From: Mycolicibacter hiberniae
GTDB lineage: Bacteria > Actinomycetota > Actinomycetes > Mycobacteriales > Mycobacteriaceae
Reading direction: 5' to 3'
DNA: 64,000 nt
NCBI RefSeq assembly: GCF_010729485.1
Contig: NZ_AP022609.1
Span: forward strand, 2,232,001 to 2,296,000
Below the pieces are notes generated by a model. It was not told where the DNA came from. It ran no database searches and saw only the letters and a list, made by a program, of their open reading frames with translations. A program made the translations under genes and the position numbers. This document shows, piece after piece, positions 1 to 13,972 of this stretch. Numbering within the stretch: position 1 is the stretch's first letter; each line of letters starts with the position of its first letter.

Positions 1-326
1 TATTTCAGGCCGCGCGCGTTGAAGAAGGTGGCACTGACCTTCTGCTGGCCGCTGCCCAGGGTGATCACCAGATATTCGTTGGGCCGCCGGCCCGGCTGGC
101 GCCTCATCGGTCTGGCCACGGCGGTGGCGATGGTGTCCACCAGGGTGATGTGTTCGCCCTCGAGCGCCTGGGCGTCGTCGACGCCGCGTTTGGTCGCGCC
201 CTCGACGTAGCTGCGGGGGTAGTGCCGCAGCAGGTCGTCGACCGTACGGATTCCGAAGAACTCGTCGAGTTTGGCGGCCGCGTCCGAACCCAGCACGTAG
301 TCCAGCCGGTCGGCCAACGTGACCAT
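1..326 (-). CDS. recG: ATP-dependent DNA helicase RecG, N-terminal fragment
   Basis: This is the N-terminal part of RecG, the helicase that regresses stalled replication forks and branch-migrates Holliday junctions. The reading frame runs from ATG at 326 to the window edge, so the C-terminus is missing. Visible residues begin MVTLADRLDYVLG and continue through a segment with LLRHYPRSY, typical of the RecG wedge domain entry, then GQQKVSATFFN. It starts 2 bases after the stop of the upstream DAK2-domain gene, so the two are probably co-transcribed and coupled. The same DAK2-recG order occurs in M. tuberculosis (Rv2974c-Rv2973c). The helicase motifs lie outside the window, so the call rests on the N-terminus and synteny. 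Confidence 0.85.
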   Translation of the reverse strand, partial: MVTLADRLDYVLGSDAAAKLDEFFGIRTVDDLLRHYPRSYVEGATKRGVDDAQALEGEHITLVDTIATAVARPMRRQPGRRPNEYLVITLGSGQQKVSATFFNARGLK

Positions 327-328
327 CG

Positions 329-1978
329 TCACTCGACCCCGATCAGCAGTGCGTCCCCCCGATGCCCGGTGAAGTAGGTCGCCAGCTCGGTACCCGGGTG
401 CCGATCGTGCACGTGCCGGGCCAACACCTCGATGACTTGCCCACCGAAGCCCGCCCCGAACAGCACCGTCACCAGCTCACCGCCGGCGGCCAGCATCAGG
501 TCGATCAGACCGATCGCCGCCGCTCCGACATCGCGGGCCACGATCAACACCTCGTCGCCGGCGATGCCCAGGCCGTCACCGGGTTGGCAGGAGCCCGCCC
601 AGGTCAGTGCCTGTTCAGTCGCCACCCGCACCGACCCGAGCCGAGTTCCGCCGGCCGCCCGGGCCATGGTGTAGCCGTCGTCGACCAGCGGACGGCCCGG
701 ATCGTGCACCGCCAGTGCCGCCAGGCCCTGCACCATCGAGCCGGTCGGCACCGGCACCACGTCCACCCCCCACCCGATGGCCGCCGTAGCGCCCGCCACC
801 AGTTCCTCGGCGGCGACGTAGCCGTTGGGCAGCAGCATCACCTGGGCTGCGCCGGTGTCGACCACCGCCCGCAGCAGCTGCTGCGCGGAGACCATCATCA
901 CCGGCTCCGCGCTGTGCGGGTCCGGCCGCAGTACGCAGGCGCCCTCGGAGTCGAACAGCGCCTCGGCGCCGTCGCCGTCGACCACGGCGAGCACCGCGCG
1001 CTCCCGTGTCCAGCTGCCCGGAGACGGGCCGGTGGCCCCGGCCAGCGCGGAGATCTGGATCCGGCGCGGCCGGCCGAACGCCAGCCCGGCCTCGACGGCG
1101 GCACCGGCGTCATCGGTGTGCACGTGCACCGAATATCCACCGACCACGCCCGAGGTTGCGATCGCGACCGATTCGCCGAGCTGCGTCAACCGTTCGCGCA
1201 GGGCCTCGGTGTCCTCGGGGCTGCATTCGCCGAGGAGGTACATCACCTCGAACTGGGGTGCCGGCGGCTCGGTGCCCGCTTCGGGTGTCCGGGGCCGCGG
1301 CGACGGTTGATACCGGGCCCGCACCGGGGCCTGCCCGGTGACCGTCGAACGCAGCGCGTCGAGCAGCACCAGCAGGCCGCGACCGCCCGCGTCGACCACC
1401 CCGGCCTCGGCGAGCACGTCGAGCTGGGTGGTGGTGGCCTCGAGCGCCTCGGCGGCGGCGTCGGTGCCCGCCACCAGCGCCGGACCCAACTCGGCCCCCT
1501 GCGCCGCAGACCGCTGCACGGCAGCAGCCGCGGCCTGCAGAACCGACACGATGGTGCCGGGGACCTCGCGGCCTCCCATCGAGGTGACCACCAGCTCCAC
1601 CCCGTGCCGTAAGCCGGCTGCGAGCAGCGCCGCGTCGATCACGGTGGTGCCGGCCCCGCGTTCGGCCGTCACATCGGCCAGGCCCCGCAAGATCTGCGAC
1701 AGGATCACCCCGGAGTTGCCCCGGGCGCCGTGCAGCGCTCCGGACGACAGTGCGGCCGCCACCCGCCCGACCTCGCCCGAGGCCGCCTCGGTGTTGGCCT
1801 CGGCCAGGGCCGAGCGCATGGTGAACAGCATGTTGGTGCCGGTGTCGCAGTCGGCGACCGGGAAAACGTTGAGCTGGTTGATCTCGTCGGTGTGGGTGAT
1901 CAGGTCGCCGACGGCGGTGTGCGCCCAGTCCCGCAAGGTCGCCGCATCCAGCAGACGATCGGGGTTGCCCACCTCCAC
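329..1978 (-). CDS. DAK2-domain (FakA/YloV-type) kinase-like protein
   Basis: The protein belongs to the DhaL/DegV-associated family typified by FakA, the fatty acid kinase that phosphorylates fatty acids bound to a FakB partner. The N-terminal DAK2 domain carries NQLNVFPVADCDTGTNM (about residues 34-50), with the paired Asp residues that bind Mg-ADP in this family. It then has HGARGNSG, followed by a middle region and a C-terminal domain ending in LLIGVE. The frame is open to a GTG at 2035. The GTG at 1978, preceded by AGGAAGG, gives about 549 residues and fits the family start better. M. tuberculosis carries this gene split as Rv2974c/Rv2975c, whereas here it is intact. No FakB partner is visible nearby. 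Fatty acid kinase activity is inferred. Confidence 0.75.
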   Translation of the reverse strand: MEVGNPDRLLDAATLRDWAHTAVGDLITHTDEINQLNVFPVADCDTGTNMLFTMRSALAEANTEAASGEVGRVAAALSSGALHGARGNSGVILSQILRGLADVTAERGAGTTVIDAALLAAGLRHGVELVVTSMGGREVPGTIVSVLQAAAAAVQRSAAQGAELGPALVAGTDAAAEALEATTTQLDVLAEAGVVDAGGRGLLVLLDALRSTVTGQAPVRARYQPSPRPRTPEAGTEPPAPQFEVMYLLGECSPEDTEALRERLTQLGESVAIATSGVVGGYSVHVHTDDAGAAVEAGLAFGRPRRIQISALAGATGPSPGSWTRERAVLAVVDGDGAEALFDSEGACVLRPDPHSAEPVMMVSAQQLLRAVVDTGAAQVMLLPNGYVAAEELVAGATAAIGWGVDVVPVPTGSMVQGLAALAVHDPGRPLVDDGYTMARAAGGTRLGSVRVATEQALTWAGSCQPGDGLGIAGDEVLIVARDVGAAAIGLIDLMLAAGGELVTVLFGAGFGGQVIEVLARHVHDRHPGTELATYFTGHRGDALLIGVE

Positions 1979-2164
1979 CCACCTTCCTGCCGTGCCTCCG
2001 GTGGCCGCAAGCCTAATCACTTCGGACGACAGCACAGCTCACCCACGTCCGGTCGGGACGGGGCGTTTTGGTGGTTGCCCCGCCCGGCGGGTATCCTGAT
2101 CAGGTTGTCGGGCCACCCGCTGAGGTCGTTGGCCCTCAAGCAGACGTTTTGAGGAGTGTCACAT

Positions 2165-2356
2165 ATGGCTGCCGTGTGCGATATCTGCGGAAAGGGCCCC
2201 GGCTTCGGCAAGTCGGTGTCCCACTCGCACCGTCGGACCAGCCGTCGGTGGGACCCGAACATCCAGGTTGTGCACGCCGCCCGTCCCGGCGGTAACAAGC
2301 AGCGCCTGAACGCCTGCACTTCCTGCATCAAGGCCGGCAAGGTCGTCCGCGGCTAA
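2165..2356 (+). CDS. rpmB: 50S ribosomal protein L28, zinc-binding type
   Basis: This is ribosomal protein L28 of the large subunit, 63 residues. It begins [20 protein letters not shown] and has the basic segment [10 protein letters not shown] that contacts 23S rRNA. Two CxxC pairs (CDIC near the N-terminus and CTSC near residue 54) mark it as the C+ zinc-binding form. In mycobacteria this paralogue is the one repressed or alternated with a zinc-free copy by Zur; regulation is not visible here. The ATG at 2165 is chosen over the GTG at 2156 because GAGGA at 2151-2155 is correctly spaced only for the ATG. The gene is divergent from the DAK2 gene. Confidence 0.95.
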   Translation: MAAVCDICGKGPGFGKSVSHSHRRTSRRWDPNIQVVHAARPGGNKQRLNACTSCIKAGKVVRG

Positions 2357-2408
2357 CTCCGCGTTCCCGGCTACCCGGGCGCCCGCTTCGGCGGCCGTCT
2401 TGGCGGCT

Positions 2409-3089
2409 TCACTGCAGACGCCAGTCGATCGGCTCGGCTCCCAGCTGTGCCAGCAGCTCGTTGGCGCGGCTGAAGGGGCGCGATCCGAAGAACCCACGCG
2501 ACGCCGAAAGCGGCGACGGGTGCGGTGACTCGATGGTGAGGCAGTGCTCGTTGAGCATCGGCTTGAGCGTCCCGGCGTCGCGGCCCCACAAGATCGCCAC
2601 CATGGGCCGTCGGCGGGCCACCAGCGCGCGGATCGCACACTCGGTGATCGCCTCCCAGCCCTTGCCGCGATGCGACGCGGGCGCACCCGGTTGCACCGTC
2701 AGCACCCTGTTGAGCAGCAGCACACCGCGCTGCGCCCACGGGGACAGATCACCGTTGGAGGGCGTGGGATAACCCAGGTCCGCGGTGTACTCGGTGAAGA
2801 TGTTCGCCAGGCTGCGCGGCAACGGCCGCACATGCGGTGCCACCGAGAAGCTGAGGCCCACCGCGTGGCCCGGCGTCGGGTAGGGGTCCTGCCCGACGAT
2901 CAGCACCCGTACGTCGTCGAACGGAAAGCTGAAGGCGCGCAAGATGTTCTGCCCCTCCGGCAGATAGCCGCGGCCGGCCGTCGTCTCCTCACGCAGGAAC
3001 TTTCCCAGCACGGCTACTTGATCGCTCACCGGCGCCAGCGCAGTGGCCCAACCGCTTTCGACAAGTTCGGGAAGTGGACGAGCACTCAT
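2409..3089 (-). CDS. ung: Uracil-DNA glycosylase, family 1
   Basis: The enzyme removes uracil from DNA at the start of base excision repair. The 226-residue protein has the family 1 water-activating loop GQDPYP (residues 66-71) and the minor-groove intercalation loop HPSPLS (190-195), with LLLNRVLTV between them. Length and motif spacing match bacterial Ung. The start ATG at 3089 lies just after the stop of thiL on the same strand (7-base gap), so the two probably share a transcript, as in M. tuberculosis (Rv2977c-Rv2976c). High GC and reactive nitrogen stress make this repair route important in mycobacteria. Confidence 0.95.
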   Translation of the reverse strand: MSARPLPELVESGWATALAPVSDQVAVLGKFLREETTAGRGYLPEGQNILRAFSFPFDDVRVLIVGQDPYPTPGHAVGLSFSVAPHVRPLPRSLANIFTEYTADLGYPTPSNGDLSPWAQRGVLLLNRVLTVQPGAPASHRGKGWEAITECAIRALVARRRPMVAILWGRDAGTLKPMLNEHCLTIESPHPSPLSASRGFFGSRPFSRANELLAQLGAEPIDWRLQ

Positions 3090-3095
3090 GGTGTC

Positions 3096-4067
3096 TCAAC
3101 GTAACGGTGCGCCGGGATCGAACGACTGCCAGCCCGCCTGCCCGTCCCACACGACCCCGTCGACCAGCACCCGCGCCGGCCCGGGCAGCACGTGACCGAT
3201 GGCGCGCCAACCGGCCGGGACGCCGTCGGGAAACGCGGCGACCAAGGCGTGATCCTCTCCCCCGCCCAGCACCCACGACCACGGGTCGGCGCCGACTGCC
3301 GCAGCCGCGGAAGCCAGCACCCGGTGATCGGGCGCCAGCGCCGCCGTGGACACGTCCAGCGTCACCTGTGATGCGTCCGCCAGGTGCCCCAGGTCGGCGA
3401 TCAATCCATCGGAGACGTCGGTCATCGCCTGAGCGCCGGCGCCGGCGGCCACCGCACCCTGCCCGTAGGGCGGCTCCGGGACCAGATGCCGCTGCTCGAG
3501 CTCGGGGAATCCCCCGGCACCGTCGCTCAAGAGCCGCAGACCCGCCGCGGAGCGGCCCAGGTCGCCGGCCACCGCCAGCGTCGTCCCGGGGCGCGCGCCG
3601 GACCGCAGCACCGGAGCCCGGCCGGCCAGCTCTCCCAGCACCGTCACCGACACCACCCAGCGGTCGGCCTGAACCAGGTCGCCGCCGACCACGCCCGCGC
3701 CCAGGCGCTCGGCCTCGGCCCACATCCCGTCGGCCAGGGCCGCGGCGTCTGCGGCGGGCGTGTCGGAGGGCGCCCCGAAACCGACCACGAACGCGGTGGG
3801 GCGTGCCCCCATCGCCTCGATATCGGCCGCGTTCTGCGCGATGGCCTTGCGCCCGACCTGCTCGGGGGCCGACCAGTCCAGCCGGAAATGCCGCCCTTCG
3901 ACCAGCATGTCGGTGGAGACCACCACCCGGCCGTCGGCGCAGCCCACCACCGCCGCGTCGTCGCCGGGTCCCAGCTGCGTGGTGGCGGGCTGACGGCGCC
4001 CGGCAACCAGCCGGTCGATCATGGGAAACTCTCCAAGCTGACCCAGCGTGGGCTCATTACCGCGCAC
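3096..4067 (-). CDS. thiL: Thiamine-monophosphate kinase
   Basis: ThiL phosphorylates thiamine monophosphate to the cofactor thiamine diphosphate using ATP. It is a PurM-like AIR synthase fold protein. The sequence shows LGPGDDAAVV near the N-terminus, VSTDMLVEGRHF (Mg/phosphate binding Asp), GDLV, VSDGLIADL and WVLGGGEDHALVA, all in family order. The chosen start is GTG at 4067 (VRGNEPTLGQLGEF), which restores the Leu-Gly-Glu-Phe segment found before the first conserved block in relatives. ATG at 4022 is a shorter alternative, and the frame also stays open upstream. It lies head to head with the DUF3515 gene and upstream of ung. Confidence 0.92.
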   Translation of the reverse strand: MRGNEPTLGQLGEFPMIDRLVAGRRQPATTQLGPGDDAAVVGCADGRVVVSTDMLVEGRHFRLDWSAPEQVGRKAIAQNAADIEAMGARPTAFVVGFGAPSDTPAADAAALADGMWAEAERLGAGVVGGDLVQADRWVVSVTVLGELAGRAPVLRSGARPGTTLAVAGDLGRSAAGLRLLSDGAGGFPELEQRHLVPEPPYGQGAVAAGAGAQAMTDVSDGLIADLGHLADASQVTLDVSTAALAPDHRVLASAAAAVGADPWSWVLGGGEDHALVAAFPDGVPAGWRAIGHVLPGPARVLVDGVVWDGQAGWQSFDPGAPLR

Positions 4068-4106
4068 AGCCTGGAGTGTAGGTGCGATCAGAATGGTGGG
4101 CGGGGC

Positions 4107-4655
4107 GTGATCGGTCCGGACAACGATGCAGACGACGGGCCGCCGCGCTTTGCCCTGATCCTGGCGCTGGTGGTGGCCGTCGCCGCGGTGGGTATCGCAC
4201 TGACGGTCGCCGCGGTGCGCCACCCGGGCGGGCGGGGTGCCGAACCGGTCCCGCTCGCCACGGTGCCCGCCCCGCAGGCCGACAGCGCCGACTGCCATGC
4301 CGTGTTGGACGCGCTGCCGACTGCGCTCGGCGACTATCGGCGCGCCGAGCTGGCCGAACCGGCCCCGCCGGGCGCCGCTGCCTGGACCGCCGCGGACGGT
4401 GCGGCGGTTGTGCTGCGCTGCGGGCTGGACCGGCCGACCGACTTCGTGGTGGGTTCACCCATCCAGGTGGTCGATCACGTGCAGTGGTTCGAGGTTCGCG
4501 AAGGTGACCGGGCCACCTGGTATGTGGTGGACCGGAGTACCTATCTGGCGCTCACCCTGCCGCCGGGTTCGGGGCCCACGCCTATCCAGGAGATTTCGGA
4601 TCTGATTGCCGAGAAGTGGGCGCCGGTGGCGATCCGGCCGGGCCCGCCGCGCTGA
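4107..4655 (+). CDS. DUF3515 membrane-anchored protein (Rv2980-like)
   Basis: The protein has 182 residues from GTG 4107. One transmembrane helix near the N-terminus (FALILALVVAVAAVGIAL, about residues 15-32) is followed by an exported domain containing two cysteines (SADCHAVLDALP and VLRCGLDRP) that could form a disulphide. These features and the position between thiL and ddlA match the actinobacterial DUF3515 family (Rv2980 in M. tuberculosis). Function is unknown; the context next to cell-wall ligase DdlA is suggestive but not proof. The gene is divergent from thiL with only about 40 bases between the starts, so the two promoters must overlap. Confidence 0.75.
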   Translation: MIGPDNDADDGPPRFALILALVVAVAAVGIALTVAAVRHPGGRGAEPVPLATVPAPQADSADCHAVLDALPTALGDYRRAELAEPAPPGAAAWTAADGAAVVLRCGLDRPTDFVVGSPIQVVDHVQWFEVREGDRATWYVVDRSTYLALTLPPGSGPTPIQEISDLIAEKWAPVAIRPGPPR

Positions 4656-4663
4656 GTGGTTTC

Positions 4664-4723
4664 GCCGAACGTGCATTCACGCCGAGGATCTGCCTGATTT
4701 TCCGCCCTGAGTGCACGTTCGGC
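4664..4723. repeat. Intergenic 12-bp perfect inverted repeat
   Basis: GCCGAACGTGCA (4664-4675) and its exact complement TGCACGTTCGGC (4712-4723) flank a 36-base spacer. Pairing can extend four more bases inward with one G-U. It lies between the convergent DUF3515 and ddlA genes, where it could serve as a bidirectional terminator. No T-run follows on either side, so a dispersed palindromic repeat is an alternative. Confidence 0.6.
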
Positions 4724-4745
4724 GCGGCGGCGGGCGTCGAGCGCG

Positions 4746-9921
<5,176 letters not shown>

Positions 9922-9971
9922 CCGACCGCCCATCCACCGCCCAGCCCGAACTGACCTAGCAGGAGTGCAAG

Positions 9972-10904
9972 GTGCTCGAAACGACGGTGTCGAAGGGCTC
10001 TTCGCCGGCCGACAAGGTGATCCGCGCCGCCGGCGCCGTGCTGTGGCGGATGCGGCACGGCGGCGTCGAAGTTGCCGTCATTCACCGCCCCCGTTATGAC
10101 GACTGGTCCCTGCCGAAGGGCAAGGTCGATCCCGGGGAGAACGAGCCGGTGACTGCCGTGCGGGAGATCCTGGAGGAGACCGGCCAGCACGCGCACCTGG
10201 GCCGCCGACTGGGGGCGGTCAGCTACCCGGTGGCGCAGGGCACCAAAAAGGTGCGGTACTGGGCCGCCCGGGCCCTGGGCGGAGACTTCACGCCCAATGA
10301 CGAGGTAGACGAACTGGCATGGCTGCCGGTCGACGCGGCGATGCAGGAACTGCAGTACCCCCACGACCGGAAGATATTGCGGCGGTTCACCAAGGCGCCC
10401 GCCGATACCGAGACGGTGTTGATCGTGCGGCACGGCACCGCCGGGCGCCGATCACGCTTCTCCGGAGATGACCGCGAGCGGCCGTTGGACAAGATGGGCC
10501 GCGCCCAGGCCGAGGCGCTCACCGGCCTGCTACTGGCTTTCGGCGCCACCGATGTGTACGCGGCCGACCGGGTGCGCTGTGAGCAGACGGTGGAGCCCCT
10601 GGCCGCCGAACTCGGGGTTGAGGTGCGTGCCGAGCCGACGCTGACCGAAGAGGCCTACTCCCACAACCCCAAGCGTGCCCGCCGCAGGGTGATGGAGATC
10701 GCCCAGCTCGGCGGCACGCCGGTTATCTGCACCCAGGGCAAGGTGATTCCCGACCTGATCGCCTGGTGGTGTGCGCGCGACGGCATCAAGCCCGACAAGT
10801 CGCGCAATCGCAAAGGCAGTACCTGGGTGCTGTCGCGGTCGGGTGGCCGGCTGGTCGCCGCCGATCATCTCGGCAGCCCGCTGGCCGGCCACAAGTCGAC
10901 ATAA
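9972..10904 (+). CDS. mutT1: MutT1 Nudix hydrolase with C-terminal histidine phosphatase domain
   Basis: The protein hydrolyses oxidised nucleotides such as 8-oxo-GTP and diadenosine polyphosphates, limiting mutation. It fuses an N-terminal Nudix domain ([19 protein letters not shown], then REILEETG, residues about 35-70) to a C-terminal histidine phosphatase domain with [11 protein letters not shown] and [11 protein letters not shown]. The ending [13 protein letters not shown] is shared with Rv2985. The start is GTG 9972, 310 residues, with AGGAG 11 bases upstream. It follows ppk and converges with hupB across a strong terminator hairpin. Confidence 0.93.
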   Translation: MLETTVSKGSSPADKVIRAAGAVLWRMRHGGVEVAVIHRPRYDDWSLPKGKVDPGENEPVTAVREILEETGQHAHLGRRLGAVSYPVAQGTKKVRYWAARALGGDFTPNDEVDELAWLPVDAAMQELQYPHDRKILRRFTKAPADTETVLIVRHGTAGRRSRFSGDDRERPLDKMGRAQAEALTGLLLAFGATDVYAADRVRCEQTVEPLAAELGVEVRAEPTLTEEAYSHNPKRARRRVMEIAQLGGTPVICTQGKVIPDLIAWWCARDGIKPDKSRNRKGSTWVLSRSGGRLVAADHLGSPLAGHKST

Positions 10905-10908
10905 ACGA

Positions 10909-10942
10909 CCGAGCGCCGCGGGGATAGCCCCGCGGCGCTCGG
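10909..10942. terminator. Bidirectional hairpin between mutT1 and hupB
   Basis: A perfect 15-bp stem (CCGAGCGCCGCGGGG / CCCCGCGGCGCTCGG) with the 4-base loop ATAG lies between the convergent mutT1 and hupB stops. There is no long T-run, but GC-rich hairpins without U-tracts are common mycobacterial terminators. It can serve both strands. Confidence 0.8.
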
Positions 10943-10952
10943 CTGTTCGTGG

Positions 10953-11684
10953 TTACTTGCGGCCCTTGCGAGCCGGGGCCTTGGTCGCGGCCTTCTTGGC
11001 CGGAGCCTTCTTGGCCGGAGCCGCCTTGGTCGCGGCCTTCTTCGCGACGACCTTCTTGGCCGGAGCCGCCTTGGTCGCGGCCTTCTTCGCGACGACCTTC
11101 TTGGCCGGAGCCGCCTTGGTCGCGGCCTTCTTCGCGACGACCTTCTTGGCCGGGGCCTTGGTCACCGCCTTCTTGGCCGGAGCCTTGGTCACCGCCTTCT
11201 TGGCCGGAGCCGCCTTGGTCACGGCCTTCTTGGCCGGAACCTTCTTGGCCGGGGCCTTCGCTGCTGCCTTGGTGGTGGCCTTGGCGGCGGTCTTCTTCGC
11301 CGCAGCCTTGGCGGCCTTCTTAGCCGGCGACTTCTTCGCAGCCTTGGCCGCGGTGGTGCTGGTACCAGCGCCACGCTTGACGGCGAGTCCCTCAGCCGGG
11401 ACGCGCTGCGCGCCAGAAACAATCGCCTTGAACTGCGCACCGGGGCGGAATGCGGGAACTGACGTCGGCTTCACCTTGACCGTTTCACCGGTGCGGGGAT
11501 TGCGGGCGACGCGCGCGGCGCGACGACGACGCTCGAAGACGCCGAACCCGGTGATGGTGACGCTCTCACCCTTGTGGACGGCGCGCACAATGGCATTGAC
11601 GAAATGCTCGACGGCTTCGGTCGCCGACCGACGGTCGGTGTCCAATTCCTTTGTGAGCACGTCGATGAGCTCTGCTTTGTTCAT
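10953..11684 (-). CDS. hupB: Nucleoid-associated protein HupB (HU with Lys/Ala-rich tail)
   Basis: HupB compacts the chromosome and, in M. tuberculosis (Rv2986c), also affects iron homeostasis and surface properties. Residues 1-90 are a canonical HU domain ([44 protein letters not shown]). Residues about 100-243 form the mycobacterial histone-H1-like tail of PAKKA/KAAPAKK repeats ending PARKGRK. At 243 residues it is longer than the 214-residue M. tuberculosis protein; the surplus lies in the repeat tail. Start ATG 11684 follows GGAGGGA. It has its own promoter with a TATAAT -10 element about 100 bases upstream and shares a terminator with mutT1. Confidence 0.96.
   Translation of the reverse strand: MNKAELIDVLTKELDTDRRSATEAVEHFVNAIVRAVHKGESVTITGFGVFERRRRAARVARNPRTGETVKVKPTSVPAFRPGAQFKAIVSGAQRVPAEGLAVKRGAGTSTTAAKAAKKSPAKKAAKAAAKKTAAKATTKAAAKAPAKKVPAKKAVTKAAPAKKAVTKAPAKKAVTKAPAKKVVAKKAATKAAPAKKVVAKKAATKAAPAKKVVAKKAATKAAPAKKAPAKKAATKAPARKGRK
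11020..11154 (-). repeat. Three in-frame 45-bp tandem repeats in the hupB tail
   Basis: Units begin at 11020, 11065 and 11110 on the plus-strand numbering and are nearly identical. Each encodes one 15-residue block, [15 protein letters not shown], in the HupB tail. Being multiples of three, gain or loss of units would change tail length without breaking the frame. Confidence 0.9.
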
Positions 11685-11784
11685 CCAATCCCTCCGAGAC
11701 CAGTGGCCCTACTTGAGCCGACTAGTGCACACGGTAATCCCTGATACCACAAATATCCAAGAGCCACGCGCAATTTCAGACGAG

Positions 11785-11813
11785 ATTATAGGCGAATTCG
11801 GTAATCCGGTTAC
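11785..11813 (-). promoter_or_regulatory. Probable hupB promoter
   Basis: On the minus strand a perfect TATAAT (11790-11785) is preceded by 17 bases and the hexamer GTAACC (11813-11808), a weak -35. The predicted transcript start lies about 95 bases before the hupB ATG, leaving a substantial 5' leader. This region fills most of the hupB-leuD gap. Confidence 0.6.
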
Positions 11814-11873
11814 CGCCCTTGAACGCCGGTCACAGCACTGCGCCCACCGGAAATTAAGGTCGGCTGCGCCACC

Positions 11874-12470
11874 TCACGAAGCAGGCAGGGTGCGCGGCTT
11901 CCAGCTCGGCCGAGCGGCCTCAAATGCGTCGATGTCTTCGAGTTTCCGCAGCGTAAGACCTATATCGTCGAGCCCTTCGGACAATCGCCAGGCGGTGTAG
12001 TCATCAATCGTGAACGGCACCACCACCGTTCCGGCGGTGATATTCCGATCTTGAAGATTGACAGTGATTTCCAGACCCGGGCTCTGCTCGATGAGCTTCC
12101 ACAGCAGTTCCACATCATCCTGGGCCACCTGGGCGGCAAGCAGGCCTGCCTTGCCGGCATTGCCCCGGAAGATGTCGGCGAATCGAGACGAGATCACCAC
12201 CCGGAACCCGTAGTCGAGCAGCGCCCACACCGCGTGTTCCCGCGACGACCCGGTGCCGAAGTCCGGCCCCGCCACCAGCACCGAACCTTTGTCGAACGGG
12301 CTGAGATTCAGCACGAAGGAGGGGTCGGTGCGCCACGTGGCGAACAGACCGTCCTCGAAGCCGGTCCGGGTGATGCGCTTCAAATAGACCGCGGGAATAA
12401 TCTGGTCGGTGTCGACATTGGACTGGCGCAGCGGGACGCCGATTCCGGTGTGGGTGTGGAAAGCTTTCAT
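11874..12470 (-). CDS. leuD: 3-isopropylmalate dehydratase small subunit
   Basis: LeuD is the swivelling small subunit of isopropylmalate isomerase, which interconverts 2- and 3-isopropylmalate in leucine synthesis with LeuC. The 198-residue protein begins [20 protein letters not shown] and has [33 protein letters not shown] (substrate-specificity loop) and ISSRFADIF. All match the family. It lies 29 bases downstream of leuC, forming the leuCD operon seen in M. tuberculosis (Rv2988c-Rv2987c). Confidence 0.97.
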   Translation of the reverse strand: MKAFHTHTGIGVPLRQSNVDTDQIIPAVYLKRITRTGFEDGLFATWRTDPSFVLNLSPFDKGSVLVAGPDFGTGSSREHAVWALLDYGFRVVISSRFADIFRGNAGKAGLLAAQVAQDDVELLWKLIEQSPGLEITVNLQDRNITAGTVVVPFTIDDYTAWRLSEGLDDIGLTLRKLEDIDAFEAARPSWKPRTLPAS

Positions 12471-12499
12471 GACTAGGCTCCTTTAAAAGGCCGTGGCGG

Positions 12500-13927
12500 T
12501 CAGTTCAAGTCGGCGGGGGCCGACAGCCTGCCGCGGACAGCGGTGGCGGCGGCTACAGCCGGGGAAACCAGATGGGTGCGTCCACCCTTGCCCTGCCGGC
12601 CCTCGAAATTGCGGTTGGACGTCGACGCCGAGCGCTGACCGGGTGACAGCTGATCCGGGTTCATCCCCAGACACATCGAACATCCGGGTTGGCGCCACTC
12701 GGCACCCGCCGCGGTGAAAACCTCGGCCAGGCCTTCTGCTTCGGCTTGATTGCGCACGCGCATCGAGCCCGGCACCACGAGCATGCGCACCCCGTCGGCG
12801 ACCTGGCGTCCTCGCAGCACATCGGCAACCGCACGCAGGTCCTCGATACGGCCGTTGGTGCACGATCCGACGAAGACGGTGTCGACCGGGATGTCGCGCA
12901 TCGGCGTGCCCGGTGCAAGATCCATGTAGGCCAACGCCTTCTCGGCGGCGCGCCGCTCCGCCTCGTCGGTGATCGACTCGGGGTCGGGTACTTCGGCGCC
13001 CAGTGGGACGCCCTGGCCGGGGTTGGTGCCCCACGTGACGAACGGTGTCAGCGCAGCGGCGTCCAGGTGGACCTCAGCGTCGAACGTGGCACCGGGGTCG
13101 GTGCGCAGGCTGCTCCAGTAGGCCACCGCGGCGTCCCAATCCGCACCGGTGGGCGCGTGCGGCTTGCCTCGCAGATACTCGTAAGTGGTCTCGTCGGGAG
13201 CGACCATTCCGGCCCGAGCGCCGGCCTCAATGCTCATGTTGCAGATCGTCATCCGGGCCTCCATCGACAGTGCTTCGATGGCGCTGCCGCGGTACTCGAT
13301 GACGTAGCCCTGGCCGCCGCCGGTGCCGATCTGGGCGATCACCGCCAAGATGATGTCCTTGGCCGTCACACCGTCGGCGAGCTGCCCGTCGACGTTGACC
13401 GCCATCGTCTTGAACGGACGCAGCGGCAGCGTCTGGGTAGCCAGCACGTGTTCAACCTCGGACGTGCCGATGCCCATCGCCAGCGCCCCGAATGCGCCGT
13501 GCGTGGAGGTGTGACTGTCGCCGCAGACCACCGTCGTGCCCGGCTGGGTGAGCCCCAGTTGCGGGCCGATGATGTGCACGATCCCCTGATCGATATCGCC
13601 CATGGGGTGCAAACGGATGCCGAACTCAGCACAGTTGCTCCGCAGCGTCTCGACCTGGGTCCGCGACACCGGGTCGGCGATCGGCTTGTCGATGTCCACC
13701 GTGGGCACGTTGTGGTCCTCGGTGGCGATGGTCAGATCCGGGCGCCGGACCGGCCGGCCGGCCAGCCGCAGCCCCTCGAAGGCCTGCGGGCTGGTCACTT
13801 CGTGCACCAGGTGCAGATCGATGTAGATCAGGTCGGGTTCAGTCCCACCACCGGATACCACGACGTGGTCTGCCCAGACCTTTTCGGCCAGGGTGCGAGG
13901 CTGCTCGGTCTTGAACATCACTGCCAT
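12500..13927 (-). CDS. leuC: 3-isopropylmalate dehydratase large subunit
   Basis: LeuC carries the 4Fe-4S cluster of isopropylmalate isomerase. The 475-residue aconitase-family protein has [35 protein letters not shown] and [13 protein letters not shown], which supply the three cluster cysteines, followed by [12 protein letters not shown]. The start ATG 13927 faces the IclR-family regulator at 13973 across only 45 bases. That spacing supports direct control by the regulator, as shown for NdgR/LtbR relatives in other actinobacteria. Confidence 0.97.
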   Translation of the reverse strand: MAVMFKTEQPRTLAEKVWADHVVVSGGGTEPDLIYIDLHLVHEVTSPQAFEGLRLAGRPVRRPDLTIATEDHNVPTVDIDKPIADPVSRTQVETLRSNCAEFGIRLHPMGDIDQGIVHIIGPQLGLTQPGTTVVCGDSHTSTHGAFGALAMGIGTSEVEHVLATQTLPLRPFKTMAVNVDGQLADGVTAKDIILAVIAQIGTGGGQGYVIEYRGSAIEALSMEARMTICNMSIEAGARAGMVAPDETTYEYLRGKPHAPTGADWDAAVAYWSSLRTDPGATFDAEVHLDAAALTPFVTWGTNPGQGVPLGAEVPDPESITDEAERRAAEKALAYMDLAPGTPMRDIPVDTVFVGSCTNGRIEDLRAVADVLRGRQVADGVRMLVVPGSMRVRNQAEAEGLAEVFTAAGAEWRQPGCSMCLGMNPDQLSPGQRSASTSNRNFEGRQGKGGRTHLVSPAVAAATAVRGRLSAPADLN

Positions 13928-13942
13928 CCCTCAATCTGTCCA

Positions 13943-13957
13943 TCTCATATTTTGAGA
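13943..13957. promoter_or_regulatory. Candidate operator between leuC and its IclR regulator
   Basis: TCTCATATTTTGAGA is an inverted repeat (TCTCA/TGAGA, 5-base spacer) in the 45-base gap between divergent leuC and the IclR-family gene. It is the only clear dyad there and sits where it would cover both promoters. Confidence 0.45.
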
Positions 13958-13972
13958 CGCTAGTATCTCTAT

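Noticed and set aside
362..1612. Long plus-strand open frame antisense to the DAK2 gene
   Set aside because: Its composition (Arg, Gly, His, Pro rich) is typical of a GC-rich shadow frame; the minus-strand frame has clear family motifs.
11020..11154. Evenly spaced repeats suggesting a CRISPR-like array
   Set aside because: Units are contiguous without spacers and lie in frame within hupB.
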